Source: ATZT02 sp038145175
Lineage (GTDB): Bacteria; Actinomycetota; Actinomycetes; S36-B12; UBA5976
Direction of reading: 5' to 3'
Length of the DNA stretch: 55,440 nucleotides
NCBI GenBank assembly: GCA_038145175.1
Contig: JAYQPE010000007.1
Coordinates: forward strand, 1-55,440
Each line of letters starts with the position of its first letter. Positions within the stretch are counted from its first letter, which is position 1. The notes beneath the pieces were generated by a model that ran no database searches, was not told the origin of the DNA, and was given only the letters and a program-made list of their open reading frames with translations. This document shows, one piece after another, positions 25,376-32,973 of the stretch. The translations under genes were made by a program, and so were the position numbers.

Positions 25376-26605
25376 TTATTTCTCCTTTTCTAAAAGATCG
25401 ATAAAGAGTTTACCGACCGCAATTCCAAACTCAGGATCATTAACGTGATAATCAAAATTCAAGACTTCGATATCTTTTCTTAAAGTGTTTTTCATCTGAT
25501 CCATAAATCTTTTATCAGCTTCTGGATCAAAGAAAACACCTCCTGGTTTATTAGGAATTGAAATTCCCTTTGTTGGTATTGCAACTTTTACTGCACCTTT
25601 TGCTTCATTCAATGAATCAGCAAATTTCTTACCTAACTTTTCCATTTCATCGCCATCAAGTCTGACTAACCAATATTCAGGATTGTGGTTATAAAGAGGT
25701 CTGTCTTGTAATTCTTGAGGAACTGTATTGGCGTGAAACACCACAAAATCAACACAACCTGGTACTACTACTTGAGGAATTCCTAAGCGTCCAGCAACTT
25801 TTAATCTATTTTCATTTGCTACGTGAATTCCACCAACTAAGTTTGCAGCCATTTCATTAGTGGTGAAATCAATTATTCCTACAAATTGTCCTGCTTCTGC
25901 TAATTCTTCCATCGCAGGTCCACCAACACCATTGGCGTGAAATACCACTAATTCATAACCTTTTTCTTTCATCAAAGGTTGCATCGCAGTAATTGCAGTG
26001 TTGGTATTTCCTAACATTGTTACTGCTACAGCTTTTGTGCCAGGTTTTGGTTTTTGTAATTGATGACCTTTTTGTAACATGCCATAAACTGCAGCAGCTG
26101 CGTTATCAAAAATTGTTTTTGAAATATCGTTTAAACCTAAAATGTCTACAATTGAATGCATGGTCATCATGTCAGTTGTGCCCACAAGGGGTGCAAATTC
26201 ATGCTTTCCTGATGCAATTGGTGAAATTACTATCTTGGGAGCACCAATTGGAAGCACCATTAATGCAGCAGCAGTCATTACGCCACCTTCTGCTCCACCA
26301 ATACCGATTGCTCCTACTACTTCATTATTTGAAACCATTTCTTTAACTTTTTTCACCACAAATTCGCGCATTTGTTCAACAGCAGCTCCGCGAGATCCTG
26401 CGTTTTGAACTTTTTCAATAGTGGTGCCACCAAATTGGGCAAGTTGTGCTTTTGAAAAATCTGGGGTGATTCCTACTGGTTCACCTAAAATTCCTACATC
26501 TATTACGTATGGATTAAGACCGTATTCTTTTAATTTGTCTTTCAAATAAGCGACTTCGGGTCCTTTAGTGTCAAGTGTGCCAATTACCAGCACTAACTCT
26601 TTCAC
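25376..26605 (-). CDS. Tm-1-like ATP-binding protein (UPF0261), copy 1
   Basis: A 409-residue protein of the UPF0261 / Tm-1 N-terminal family. The start VLVIGTLDTKGPEVAYLKD is the family signature, and GIGGAEGGVMTAAALM and ASGKHEFAPLVGTTDMMTMHS follow in order. The fold is two Rossmann-like halves that bind ATP; the reaction is not established as far as I know. It lies between the TIM isomerase (39 bases upstream) and creatininase (abutting). A second copy at 43122 has a different neighbourhood. Confidence 0.85.
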   Translation of the reverse strand: MKELVLVIGTLDTKGPEVAYLKDKLKEYGLNPYVIDVGILGEPVGITPDFSKAQLAQFGGTTIEKVQNAGSRGAAVEQMREFVVKKVKEMVSNNEVVGAIGIGGAEGGVMTAAALMVLPIGAPKIVISPIASGKHEFAPLVGTTDMMTMHSIVDILGLNDISKTIFDNAAAAVYGMLQKGHQLQKPKPGTKAVAVTMLGNTNTAITAMQPLMKEKGYELVVFHANGVGGPAMEELAEAGQFVGIIDFTTNEMAANLVGGIHVANENRLKVAGRLGIPQVVVPGCVDFVVFHANTVPQELQDRPLYNHNPEYWLVRLDGDEMEKLGKKFADSLNEAKGAVKVAIPTKGISIPNKPGGVFFDPEADKRFMDQMKNTLRKDIEVLNFDYHVNDPEFGIAVGKLFIDLLEKEK

Positions 26606-26644
26606 TAATGACTCCCGAAGTCGCTAAATATTTTCTCTTATTAA

Positions 26645-27529
26645 TTAAATAAGAGGTAGTAAATGATCTGAGTTCTCTTTAACCAACCAGTCATAAAATT
26701 CTTCGGTAAGAATTGATGAACCGTGGTCAATGATGAACTTCAATTGTTCTGGATCGATTCCTGGTGGATTCATATCCAAAGCATTCTTGAATTTATTTGC
26801 AGGAGTTCTATCGATTGGAGCAACGAACTCTGCAGTTAAGGCGCCGTCATAACCAATTTCTTTCAAAGTGGCCACAACTTTCTTCCAGTCATAATCACCG
26901 TGTCCTGCTGGCATACGGTTGTTATCTGCAACGTGGAAGTCGTTTAGTTTCTTTCCAGCTAAACGAATTGCTGCATATAAATCTTCTTCTTCAATGTTGA
27001 TGTGGAATGCATCTAAGCACACACCACAATCTGGTCCAGTTGCTTCAGCTAAAGCAAGTGCTTGTTCGCAACGGTTGATGAAGTATGTTTCGAATCTGTT
27101 TAGAGGTTCGATTGCAAGTTTTACACCAGCAGCTTGTGAATGTGCATAAATATCTTTCATGCCTTCTACTGCCCATTTCCATTCTTCTTCTGGAGAAGCA
27201 TCTGGTGTAATTTTTCCTACAGTGGCAGGAACAATTGTCATTTCTGTTCCATCAAGTTCTTTCACCATAGTGATGCAGTCTTTTACATACTTAACACTCA
27301 TTGCTCTTTTTGCTTCATCTTTTGCAACAAGATTTCTTTCTCCAAGCATCAGAGTTACTGAACCCCAACACTTCAAGTTGTATTTCTTTAATAAATCACG
27401 AGTAGTTGAAGATGGGAACTTTTCTGGTTCACCACTGATTTCAATACTCTTGTAACCATATTTTGCTAGTCGGGCGATGGTTGTTTCCAGCGGCTCGGCA
27501 CGCATCCAGTTATGCATAGATAAATGCAT
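26645..27529 (-). CDS. D-tagatose 3-epimerase-like TIM-barrel isomerase
   Basis: A 294-residue TIM barrel of the ketose 3-epimerase / hydroxypyruvate isomerase type. Likely metal ligands are visible in order: the Glu of AIEPLNRFETYF (about 143), the Asp of CLDAFHINIEE (about 176), the His of FHVADNNR (about 202) and the Glu of TAEFVAPID (about 237). It probably interconverts ketoses at C3 or aldose/ketose forms. It is the second gene of the FAD-oxidase operon. Codon use is richer in C-ending codons than its neighbours. Alternatives include decarboxylase activity, as described for some relatives. Confidence 0.85.
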   Translation of the reverse strand: MHLSMHNWMRAEPLETTIARLAKYGYKSIEISGEPEKFPSSTTRDLLKKYNLKCWGSVTLMLGERNLVAKDEAKRAMSVKYVKDCITMVKELDGTEMTIVPATVGKITPDASPEEEWKWAVEGMKDIYAHSQAAGVKLAIEPLNRFETYFINRCEQALALAEATGPDCGVCLDAFHINIEEEDLYAAIRLAGKKLNDFHVADNNRMPAGHGDYDWKKVVATLKEIGYDGALTAEFVAPIDRTPANKFKNALDMNPPGIDPEQLKFIIDHGSSILTEEFYDWLVKENSDHLLPLI

Positions 27530-27543
27530 TGCTTTTTCCCTTC

Positions 27544-27566
27544 TAGTAACTAAGTCTTAGTTACTA
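27544..27566. repeat. Perfect intergenic inverted repeat
   Basis: An 11-bp inverted repeat, TAGTAACTAAG and its complement around a single central T, in the 44-base gap between the FAD oxidase and the downstream isomerase. As RNA it would fold with a 3-base loop. There is no T-run on the minus (coding) side, so full termination is unlikely. It may stabilise or process the mRNA, or be a protein-binding palindrome. Confidence 0.6.
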
Positions 27567-27573
27567 AACCTTT

Positions 27574-29037
27574 TTAATTCGTAGAACCCGGCGGACCAAA
27601 TCCAAGTTTTCCTGGATTCATGATGCCGTTTGGATCCCACGCTTTTTTCAAACTCAACATGAATTCCCATGCTGAGCCATGTTGGTCTTTCATGAAACGT
27701 CCTAGTTTTAAACCAACACCGTGGTGTTCGTTTAAGGTTCCTCCGTTTTTCAAAGACGCATCAATTGCTGCATTCCATAAATCGTCATGCAATTTCATCG
27801 CTTCGTCAATATCCTGCGGTGGGTTATCTACATAGAAGCGGTCATAAATCATGCCGCCCCAAGGAAACCAGTGAGAAAAGTGAGCGGTGTATCGGGCTTT
27901 GTGGTGAGCAAATTGTTTTTCCACCACTTCTTTCTTAGCTTTATAGATAGCTGGCAAGTCATTGAACTTGGCACAAGTATCGGTGGTGCCATAGATCATT
28001 GGTGGGGCAGGAATATTGCCATGTTTGAATGGCTCATATTTTCCGTCCCACCAGTTTTGACCTACTTCAGGTCCGTGTGGTTTACCGCCCACACTTTCAC
28101 AAATCTTTTGAATTTCTTTACTTTCTAAATCAGTTAATGATTTTGTGCCATCACACATAATCACCATTAAAACTCCTTGCACACCAAGGTTTAACCAACT
28201 TGAAAGTTTTGCAGTATCTGCTTCGTCATATAAACGAATTACTGCAGGACGCCATCTGTCTGTCATTATTTTTCGAGCTGCTTCAATTCCAGTATTTACA
28301 TCTTTAAATCCGTAAGAAAGAAATACTCTTGACTCAGGTAATCTTTCTAAACGCATTGCAGCTTTGGTAATTACTCCAAGTGTTCCTTCACTGCCAACTA
28401 AAGTTTGAATAATTCCAGGACCTGAAGCATGACTTGGTACTGGAAGAGTTTCAATTACTTTTCCATTTGCCATTACTGCTTCGATTTGTAAAACCAAATC
28501 TTCTGCTTTTCCATATTTAGTTGAAACAACACCTGAACCTCTTGCAGCTAAACATCCACCAATAGTTGCACCAAAAAAATGTGAACCTGGATAGTGAGGC
28601 ATGGTTAAACCTTTTGCATTTAAAACTTTTTCTAATTCTGATCCATCAAGTCCTGCTTCAACTGTGACAATCATTGAATTTTCATCAATTTCAACAATTT
28701 TGTTTAATCTTCTTAAATCAAGTGCGATACCGCCATAAAGAGCAAATGTTCCAGATTGAGTTCCAGAACCTCCACCTCTTGGAATTACTGGCATGCGATA
28801 TTCATTTGCTAAAGCTACAACCTTGGAAACTTCTGCACTAGTTTTTGGTGAAACTACTAAATCTGCGATTGGTAATTCTTGGTTTTTAGAAATTAAATAT
28901 TTACTCATCCAAGACCAATCACTTGCTTGTTCAACTCTTTTTTCTTTATCCAGAGTTACTTGGTCATGACCCACAATTGCACCAAGTTCGCGAGCAATTT
29001 GGCTAATTAAATATTGGCTTCTATGTTCTATTGTCAT
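27574..29037 (-). CDS. FAD-binding oxidase/dehydrogenase (VAO/GlcD/AGPS-like)
   Basis: A 487-residue flavoprotein. The PCMH-type FAD domain is clear: VIPRGGGSGTQSG (about 85), PHYPGSHFFGATIGGCLAARGSG (about 150) and LVGSEGTLGVIT (about 213). The C-terminal substrate domain has ERLP, HHGVGLKLGRFM and WDPNGIMNPGKL, closest by eye to alkyl-DHAP synthase and D-lactate/glycolate dehydrogenase relatives. It should oxidise an alpha-hydroxy acid or polyol derivative. It is the first gene of a five-gene operon, preceded by operator-like site 2. No covalent-FAD histidine motif like that of the 1937 oxidase is seen. Confidence 0.85.
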   Translation of the reverse strand: MTIEHRSQYLISQIARELGAIVGHDQVTLDKEKRVEQASDWSWMSKYLISKNQELPIADLVVSPKTSAEVSKVVALANEYRMPVIPRGGGSGTQSGTFALYGGIALDLRRLNKIVEIDENSMIVTVEAGLDGSELEKVLNAKGLTMPHYPGSHFFGATIGGCLAARGSGVVSTKYGKAEDLVLQIEAVMANGKVIETLPVPSHASGPGIIQTLVGSEGTLGVITKAAMRLERLPESRVFLSYGFKDVNTGIEAARKIMTDRWRPAVIRLYDEADTAKLSSWLNLGVQGVLMVIMCDGTKSLTDLESKEIQKICESVGGKPHGPEVGQNWWDGKYEPFKHGNIPAPPMIYGTTDTCAKFNDLPAIYKAKKEVVEKQFAHHKARYTAHFSHWFPWGGMIYDRFYVDNPPQDIDEAMKLHDDLWNAAIDASLKNGGTLNEHHGVGLKLGRFMKDQHGSAWEFMLSLKKAWDPNGIMNPGKLGFGPPGSTN

Positions 29038-29059
29038 GAATTGTCTTGTTATCCCTCAT

Positions 29060-29081
29060 CTTGGTATGCAAGTCTGTATAC
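29060..29081 (+). promoter_or_regulatory. Operator-like site 2 (GTATRC-N6-GTAYAC motif)
   Basis: Twenty-two bases starting CTTGGTATGCAAG and ending TGTATAC, about 23 bases upstream of the FAD oxidase start. The two GTAT(A/G)C blocks are separated by 6 bases, exactly as in site 1. The position is right for repression of the five-gene operon that also encodes the GntR regulator, suggesting autoregulation. Confidence 0.6.
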
Positions 29082-29160
29082 AACTAAGGACATTACTCCG
29101 TGGTTAAAGATTTGGTCAAGGATAAATTTGTGGGGAAATCACACTATATATATAGCGACA

Positions 29161-29192
29161 AATAAAAACTTCCAGTTTCAGAATATGAAACT
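29161..29192 (-). terminator. Probable terminator of the rpiB-DJ-1 unit
   Basis: On the minus strand, a 7-bp hairpin (AGTTTCA and TGAAACT, loop of 5; 29174-29192) is followed by GGAAGTTTTTATTTG. It starts just after the stop of the DJ-1-like gene at 29196. The stem is short and A+T-rich, so termination may be partial, but it separates this unit from the separately controlled FAD-oxidase operon. Confidence 0.5.
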
Positions 29193-29195
29193 AGT

Positions 29196-29708
29196 TTACT
29201 TGTTTAGAGTTTTTACTAATTCTCTACAAAAGTCTGGAATATCGGCAACTACTCTTCCCCAAACAAGATTGCCTTCACTAAAGGCAGCTTCATCAACCCA
29301 AGTAGCTCCAGCATTTACTAAATCATCTTTGATGCCTAAAGATCCGGTAGCTTTTTTACCTTTCAAAATATCTGCAGATACCGCTAATGATCCACCATGA
29401 CAAATAATTCCAATAACTTTATTTTGTGAATTAATTTCTTTAATTAAATTAATTACATTGTCATATCTTCTTAATTTATCTGGAGCCCAACCACCTGCCA
29501 GAACTAAACCTTTTAAATCATTTGCTTTTAAATCAGAAATTAAAACATCAATATCAATTTTTAATCCGTTCTTACCAACGATTTGTTTTTTATCTAAACC
29601 AGCACTTACTACTTTGTAACCATCTTCTTCTAAACGCATTCTGGTTACGTGATATTCCAAATCTTCTACACCATCTGCAATTGGAAATGCAATTGTTCCT
29701 TTACTCAT
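29196..29708 (-). CDS. DJ-1/PfpI-family protein
   Basis: A 170-residue single-domain protein. GIICHGGSLAVSA near residue 101 is the nucleophile elbow with the conserved Cys and adjacent His, and LVLAGGWAPDKLRR precedes it as in PfpI proteins. The N-terminal DGVEDLEYHVTRMRLEEDG carries the conserved Glu. Family members act as glyoxalase-like, deglycase or chaperone proteins. It starts 4 bases after rpiB and is likely co-transcribed. A role in detoxifying reactive carbonyls formed from tetrulose or triose metabolism is plausible. Confidence 0.8.
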   Translation of the reverse strand: MSKGTIAFPIADGVEDLEYHVTRMRLEEDGYKVVSAGLDKKQIVGKNGLKIDIDVLISDLKANDLKGLVLAGGWAPDKLRRYDNVINLIKEINSQNKVIGIICHGGSLAVSADILKGKKATGSLGIKDDLVNAGATWVDEAAFSEGNLVWGRVVADIPDFCRELVKTLNK

Positions 29709-29712
29709 TTTC

Positions 29713-30183
29713 TTATCCTTTTTGTTCTTGTTCTAATTCGTTAATTCTTTTTACTTTTGGTGCACTTGAACTTTGTTCATCAAATTTATAATCAAGCCAA
29801 GGTTTAATTAAATTAAGTGCTAATTCACTTGCAATAACTCTTGCACCCATCGTGATTACTTGACAGTTATTACTTAGAATTGCTCTTTCTAATGAATATG
29901 GATCTTGAACTGTTGTTGCTCTAATTCCTGCAACTTTATTTGCAGAAATTGCCATTCCAATTCCTGTGCCACAAACTAATAAACCTCGATCTGCTTCACC
30001 ATTAGCAATTTTTGTCGCAAGAGCAAAACCAATATTTGGATAATCAGTTTTGTCATCTAACGAATTAACACCTAGATCAATTACTTTTTCAACTCGATTA
30101 TCTTTTTCTAAATAATTTTTCAAAATTGATTTCAATTCAAAACCTGCAAAATCGGATCCGAGGGCAATTCTGTATTTACTCAA
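29713..30183 (-). CDS. RpiB/LacAB-family sugar-phosphate isomerase
   Basis: About 156 residues from the TTG at 30183, which has an AAAGGG ribosome site 7 bases upstream; an ATG 18 codons earlier is in frame but adds residues foreign to the family. The start KYRIALGSDFAGFELK, the catalytic-Cys loop LLVCGTGIGMAISANK and the GIRATT and NNCQVITMGARV strands define RpiB. RpiB proteins isomerise ribose-5-P, allose-6-P or, in tetritol pathways, D-erythrulose-4-P to D-erythrose-4-P. With DhaK/DhaL and a TIM-like enzyme in the region, the tetrose-phosphate role is favoured. Confidence 0.85.
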   Translation of the reverse strand: MSKYRIALGSDFAGFELKSILKNYLEKDNRVEKVIDLGVNSLDDKTDYPNIGFALATKIANGEADRGLLVCGTGIGMAISANKVAGIRATTVQDPYSLERAILSNNCQVITMGARVIASELALNLIKPWLDYKFDEQSSSAPKVKRINELEQEQKG

Positions 30184-30300
30184 CTCGCACCCTTTCTTCA
30201 AAGCTTGTTTCGTGTGGGGTTTGTGGGAATACTTCAACTATAACTAACGCTTAAATTGCGTTATGAAATTGTTACTTAAATCTGTCCGATTCTATTGACG

Positions 30301-30322
30301 GAATACACACCTGTATCCCAAG
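30301..30322 (-). promoter_or_regulatory. Operator-like site 3 (reverse orientation)
   Basis: Read on the minus strand it runs CTTGGGATACAGG then TGTGTATTC, matching site 2 at about 16 of 22 positions. It lies in the 193-base divergent region between the rpiB start (30183) and the binding-protein start (30377), immediately after a TTGACG box (30295-30300) that could be a -35 element for the importer operon. Binding there would block that promoter. Confidence 0.5.
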
Positions 30323-30331
30323 ATTGTCTCT

Positions 30332-30362
30332 AAGACCGACCAGTCCTTGGTCGATCTTTTTT
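30332..30362 (+). terminator. Leader hairpin with T-run before the binding-protein gene
   Basis: AAGACCGACCA and TGGTCGATCTT form an 11-bp stem with one mismatch and a 5-base loop, followed by six T residues and then, 3 bases on, the GAAGGAG ribosome site. This has the form of an intrinsic terminator in a 5' leader, so it may attenuate the importer operon or protect the mRNA 5' end. No antiterminator partner is obvious. Confidence 0.5.
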
Positions 30363-30376
30363 GAGAAGGAGCTCAC

Positions 30377-31909
30377 TTGTCAGAAGAGACAAAAATGAAG
30401 CTTGACCGTCGTCGCCTTATCAAGGCTGGCGCCGCGGCAGGCGTTGCAATCCCAGCAGCAGGTCTGTTGGCAGCTTGCAGCAGTGGAGGAGATTCAGCAG
30501 AAGGTGGCTCAGCCGAACTATCTGCAGATTCACCTCTGTACGGCAGTAATGCAGAAAATATGCAAGGAAAAACAATTGACTTTGCATACTCACGTGTAGC
30601 TGGATGGCCTCCAAGCGCCGCTCCAACAACACAATGGCCAGATTTCCAAGCATATGCAAAAGAAAAATATGGCTATACAGTTAATGACATCACCTTCATC
30701 GAAGGTGGATTCGGAGAACTTTTCCAAAAGATTTCTCCAACACTTGCATCAGGATCACAAGATTACAATTTGATGATCGTTGATTCACAATGGTTAGGTG
30801 CTCTAGCAGAACCAGGTTGGATTGTTAAGGCAGATGATGTCTTCGCAGCAAACCCAGAACTAGATATCGAACCATTCTCAAGTTTGGTAACAAACACTTA
30901 CCAGGTTTATCCAGACGGTTCAGGAATTCGTTGGGGCTTCCCACAAATGCCTGATACTCAAGGAATATTCATGCGTAAAGATATGTTAGAAGATCCAGCC
31001 GAACAAGCTGCATTCAAAGCTAAATACGGAAAAGATCTTCCAACAACTCAAGATGCAATGATGGAAATTGAATTCACAGATCTAGTTGAGATTATTGAAT
31101 TCTTCCATCGCCCAGATAAGGAAATGTACGGAACAGCAATTATGTATTCGAAAGAATACGACTTCTTTAGTTGCGCCTACTATCCATTCGCTTATTCAAC
31201 AGGCGGAAAGATTTGGGATCCTGCAACTTCAGATGTTTACGGAATTCTAAACTCTGATATCAACGCAGCTGCTATGGATCAATTCATCTCATTGATGAAG
31301 TACCAACCAGCAGACGCTGCATCATTTGGTATCGGAAGCCTTCTCGACCTTTTCAACGGAGGAAAATGCTTCTCCGCTTGGCAATGGTTAGCAGTTGGAG
31401 CATTCATGGGTGGCGCTGACGCTGTTGTTAAACCAGATATGGTTCTTTCAATTCCTCTTCCAAAGTGGAATGGACAACTTATCGGTGCAATGGGTGGTCA
31501 ACCATGGGTTATCAACTCATTCAATGATGACGATCACATGAGAGTGGCAGTTGACGTTCTCAAGTGGTGGTACACCAAAGAAACTCAAGACAAGTTCATC
31601 AAAGAAAACGGTGGCTTGCCATGGAGCAAAGAAGGTGCTGCAAATCCTGAGTATCTAGAAGTAGCACATTATGTGAAGCCATTCCTCTACATGTTGGAAG
31701 AAGGACGTTCACAAGACTTCTGGCACTTACCTGAATACGCAGAAATGCTCGCAGTGCAACAAGAAGCATTCAACGGAGTTGCAACCGGAACGGTTAAGAC
31801 TTCCAAGGAAGCTTTGGAATACGCAGCTGCTAAGCAACAACAAATTCTGTTCAACGCAGGTCGTACCCAGACTCCTCCACCAGACAATGTGGACTCTCTA
31901 ACTCTCTAA
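30377..31909 (+). CDS. Tat-exported sugar/polyol-binding lipoprotein (SBP family 1)
   Basis: A 510-residue extracellular solute-binding protein. The N-terminus has a twin-arginine motif (DRRRLIKAG) followed by a hydrophobic stretch and lipobox LAAC (Cys near 34), so it should be folded inside, exported by Tat and lipid-anchored. The mature part is unusually long for a sugar-binding protein, as in GlpV-type glycerol-binding proteins, and rich in Trp and Tyr. TTG start with strong GAAGGAG. Codons end in C far more than in neighbouring genes, as in highly expressed genes. It is the first gene of the importer operon. Confidence 0.85.
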   Translation: MSEETKMKLDRRRLIKAGAAAGVAIPAAGLLAACSSGGDSAEGGSAELSADSPLYGSNAENMQGKTIDFAYSRVAGWPPSAAPTTQWPDFQAYAKEKYGYTVNDITFIEGGFGELFQKISPTLASGSQDYNLMIVDSQWLGALAEPGWIVKADDVFAANPELDIEPFSSLVTNTYQVYPDGSGIRWGFPQMPDTQGIFMRKDMLEDPAEQAAFKAKYGKDLPTTQDAMMEIEFTDLVEIIEFFHRPDKEMYGTAIMYSKEYDFFSCAYYPFAYSTGGKIWDPATSDVYGILNSDINAAAMDQFISLMKYQPADAASFGIGSLLDLFNGGKCFSAWQWLAVGAFMGGADAVVKPDMVLSIPLPKWNGQLIGAMGGQPWVINSFNDDDHMRVAVDVLKWWYTKETQDKFIKENGGLPWSKEGAANPEYLEVAHYVKPFLYMLEEGRSQDFWHLPEYAEMLAVQQEAFNGVATGTVKTSKEALEYAAAKQQQILFNAGRTQTPPPDNVDSLTL

Positions 31910-31930
31910 GAGTTAACAGAGAAAAGTCAA

Positions 31931-31967
31931 TTGAGTTGGTGTCCCAGTTAATGGGGCACCAACTCAA
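31931..31967 (+). terminator. Strong hairpin after the binding-protein gene
   Basis: A 15-bp stem (TTGAGTTGGTGTCCC and its partner, one G-U pair) with a 7-base loop, 21 bases after the stop codon. The following bases (CTTCTATG) lack a T-run. Such stems after binding-protein genes usually protect the 5' message from decay and let the binding protein be made in excess over the permeases. Confidence 0.7.
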
Positions 31968-32027
31968 CTTCTATGATTGACGGCAACTAAGTTTTTTTAA
32001 CAGGTAACTTTAAGGGGATTTAAGTTA

Positions 32028-32972
32028 ATGGCTAAAAGTGTTGAGACTTTAGAAAAGTCTTTCAAACAAACCCCTAAGCCTGTAGATCCAGCAAAAAAGA
32101 AAAATCTTTTTTCATGGGGATTATTAGCTCCAGTTTTATTCTTCTTCATTTTGATGAGCGTTCTTCCAACTATTTGGATGTTTGGTTTAGCGTTTTACGA
32201 TTACACTTTAACTTCTGCAAATAAACCAAAATTAATTGGTTTTAAAAACTTTTTTGATTTTCTTGCAAATCAACAATTAGCTGCATCTGTTTCTAGAACT
32301 TTCATATTTTTATTATGTGCAGTAATTCTGCAAACATTTTTAGGAATTTTAATTGGGGTTTTATTTTGGAAAAACGACAAGATGCCAGGTCGTCGTTTAG
32401 CCCTAACCCTATTTTTTACCCCAATGGTGGTTACTCCTATTGCAACTTCACTTTTCTGGAAATTTATTTTGGATCCAACTCTTGGTGTTATAAATTATTT
32501 TGCAGCATCTTTAGGTTTTGAAAGATTTGATACTTTAACTGATCAAACTTTAGCTTTTCCAACTTTAGTTTTAGTTGATACTTGGATGTGGACACCATTT
32601 ATGACTTTGATGACTTTAGCAGCTTTAGGATCTGTGCCTAAAGCAGAACTAGAAGCTGCTCAAGTAGATCGACTACCTTTACATCGACTTATTACCACTG
32701 TTATTTGGCCACATGCAAAATTTATTTTAGGTTTGGGAATTTTATTAAGAACCATTGATGCTTTTAAGACCATGGACTTGGCATACGTAATGACAGGTGG
32801 TGGACCTGGCGATAGAACAGAGTTAATTGCAGTTTCTTTGTATCGTTTCGCCTTTAAATCATTCAAATTAGGTTATGCCACTGCTGTTTCAGTGTTTTTA
32901 ATGTTTATCGCGATTGCGTTAACTTCAATTTATTTATATATCTTAAATGCTAGAAAGAAAGCTGAGGAATAA
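32028..32972 (+). CDS. ABC importer permease (MalF-type)
   Basis: A 314-residue membrane protein with six helices and an N-terminal cytoplasmic tail of about 30 residues. The EAA loop ELEAAQVDRLPLHRLITTVIWP (about 205-226) is the ATPase-docking segment; the usual EAA-x3-G has D in place of G. TGGGPGDRTELIAVSLYR is typical of the MalF/UgpA subunit. It follows the binding-protein gene after a stabilising hairpin. It belongs to a sugar/polyol importer of the CUT1 or glycerol (GlpP) type. Confidence 0.85.
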   Translation: MAKSVETLEKSFKQTPKPVDPAKKKNLFSWGLLAPVLFFFILMSVLPTIWMFGLAFYDYTLTSANKPKLIGFKNFFDFLANQQLAASVSRTFIFLLCAVILQTFLGILIGVLFWKNDKMPGRRLALTLFFTPMVVTPIATSLFWKFILDPTLGVINYFAASLGFERFDTLTDQTLAFPTLVLVDTWMWTPFMTLMTLAALGSVPKAELEAAQVDRLPLHRLITTVIWPHAKFILGLGILLRTIDAFKTMDLAYVMTGGGPGDRTELIAVSLYRFAFKSFKLGYATAVSVFLMFIAIALTSIYLYILNARKKAEE

Positions 32973-32973
32973 C

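Noticed and set aside
25993..26346. Leu/Gln-rich 117-codon frame on the plus strand opposite UPF0261 copy 1
   Set aside because: Low-complexity product, no ribosome site, fully inside a strongly supported gene.
30184..30237. ATG at 30237 as the rpiB start
   Set aside because: The extra 18 residues are unlike RpiB proteins, while the TTG at 30183 has a good ribosome site and begins right at the family's first strand.
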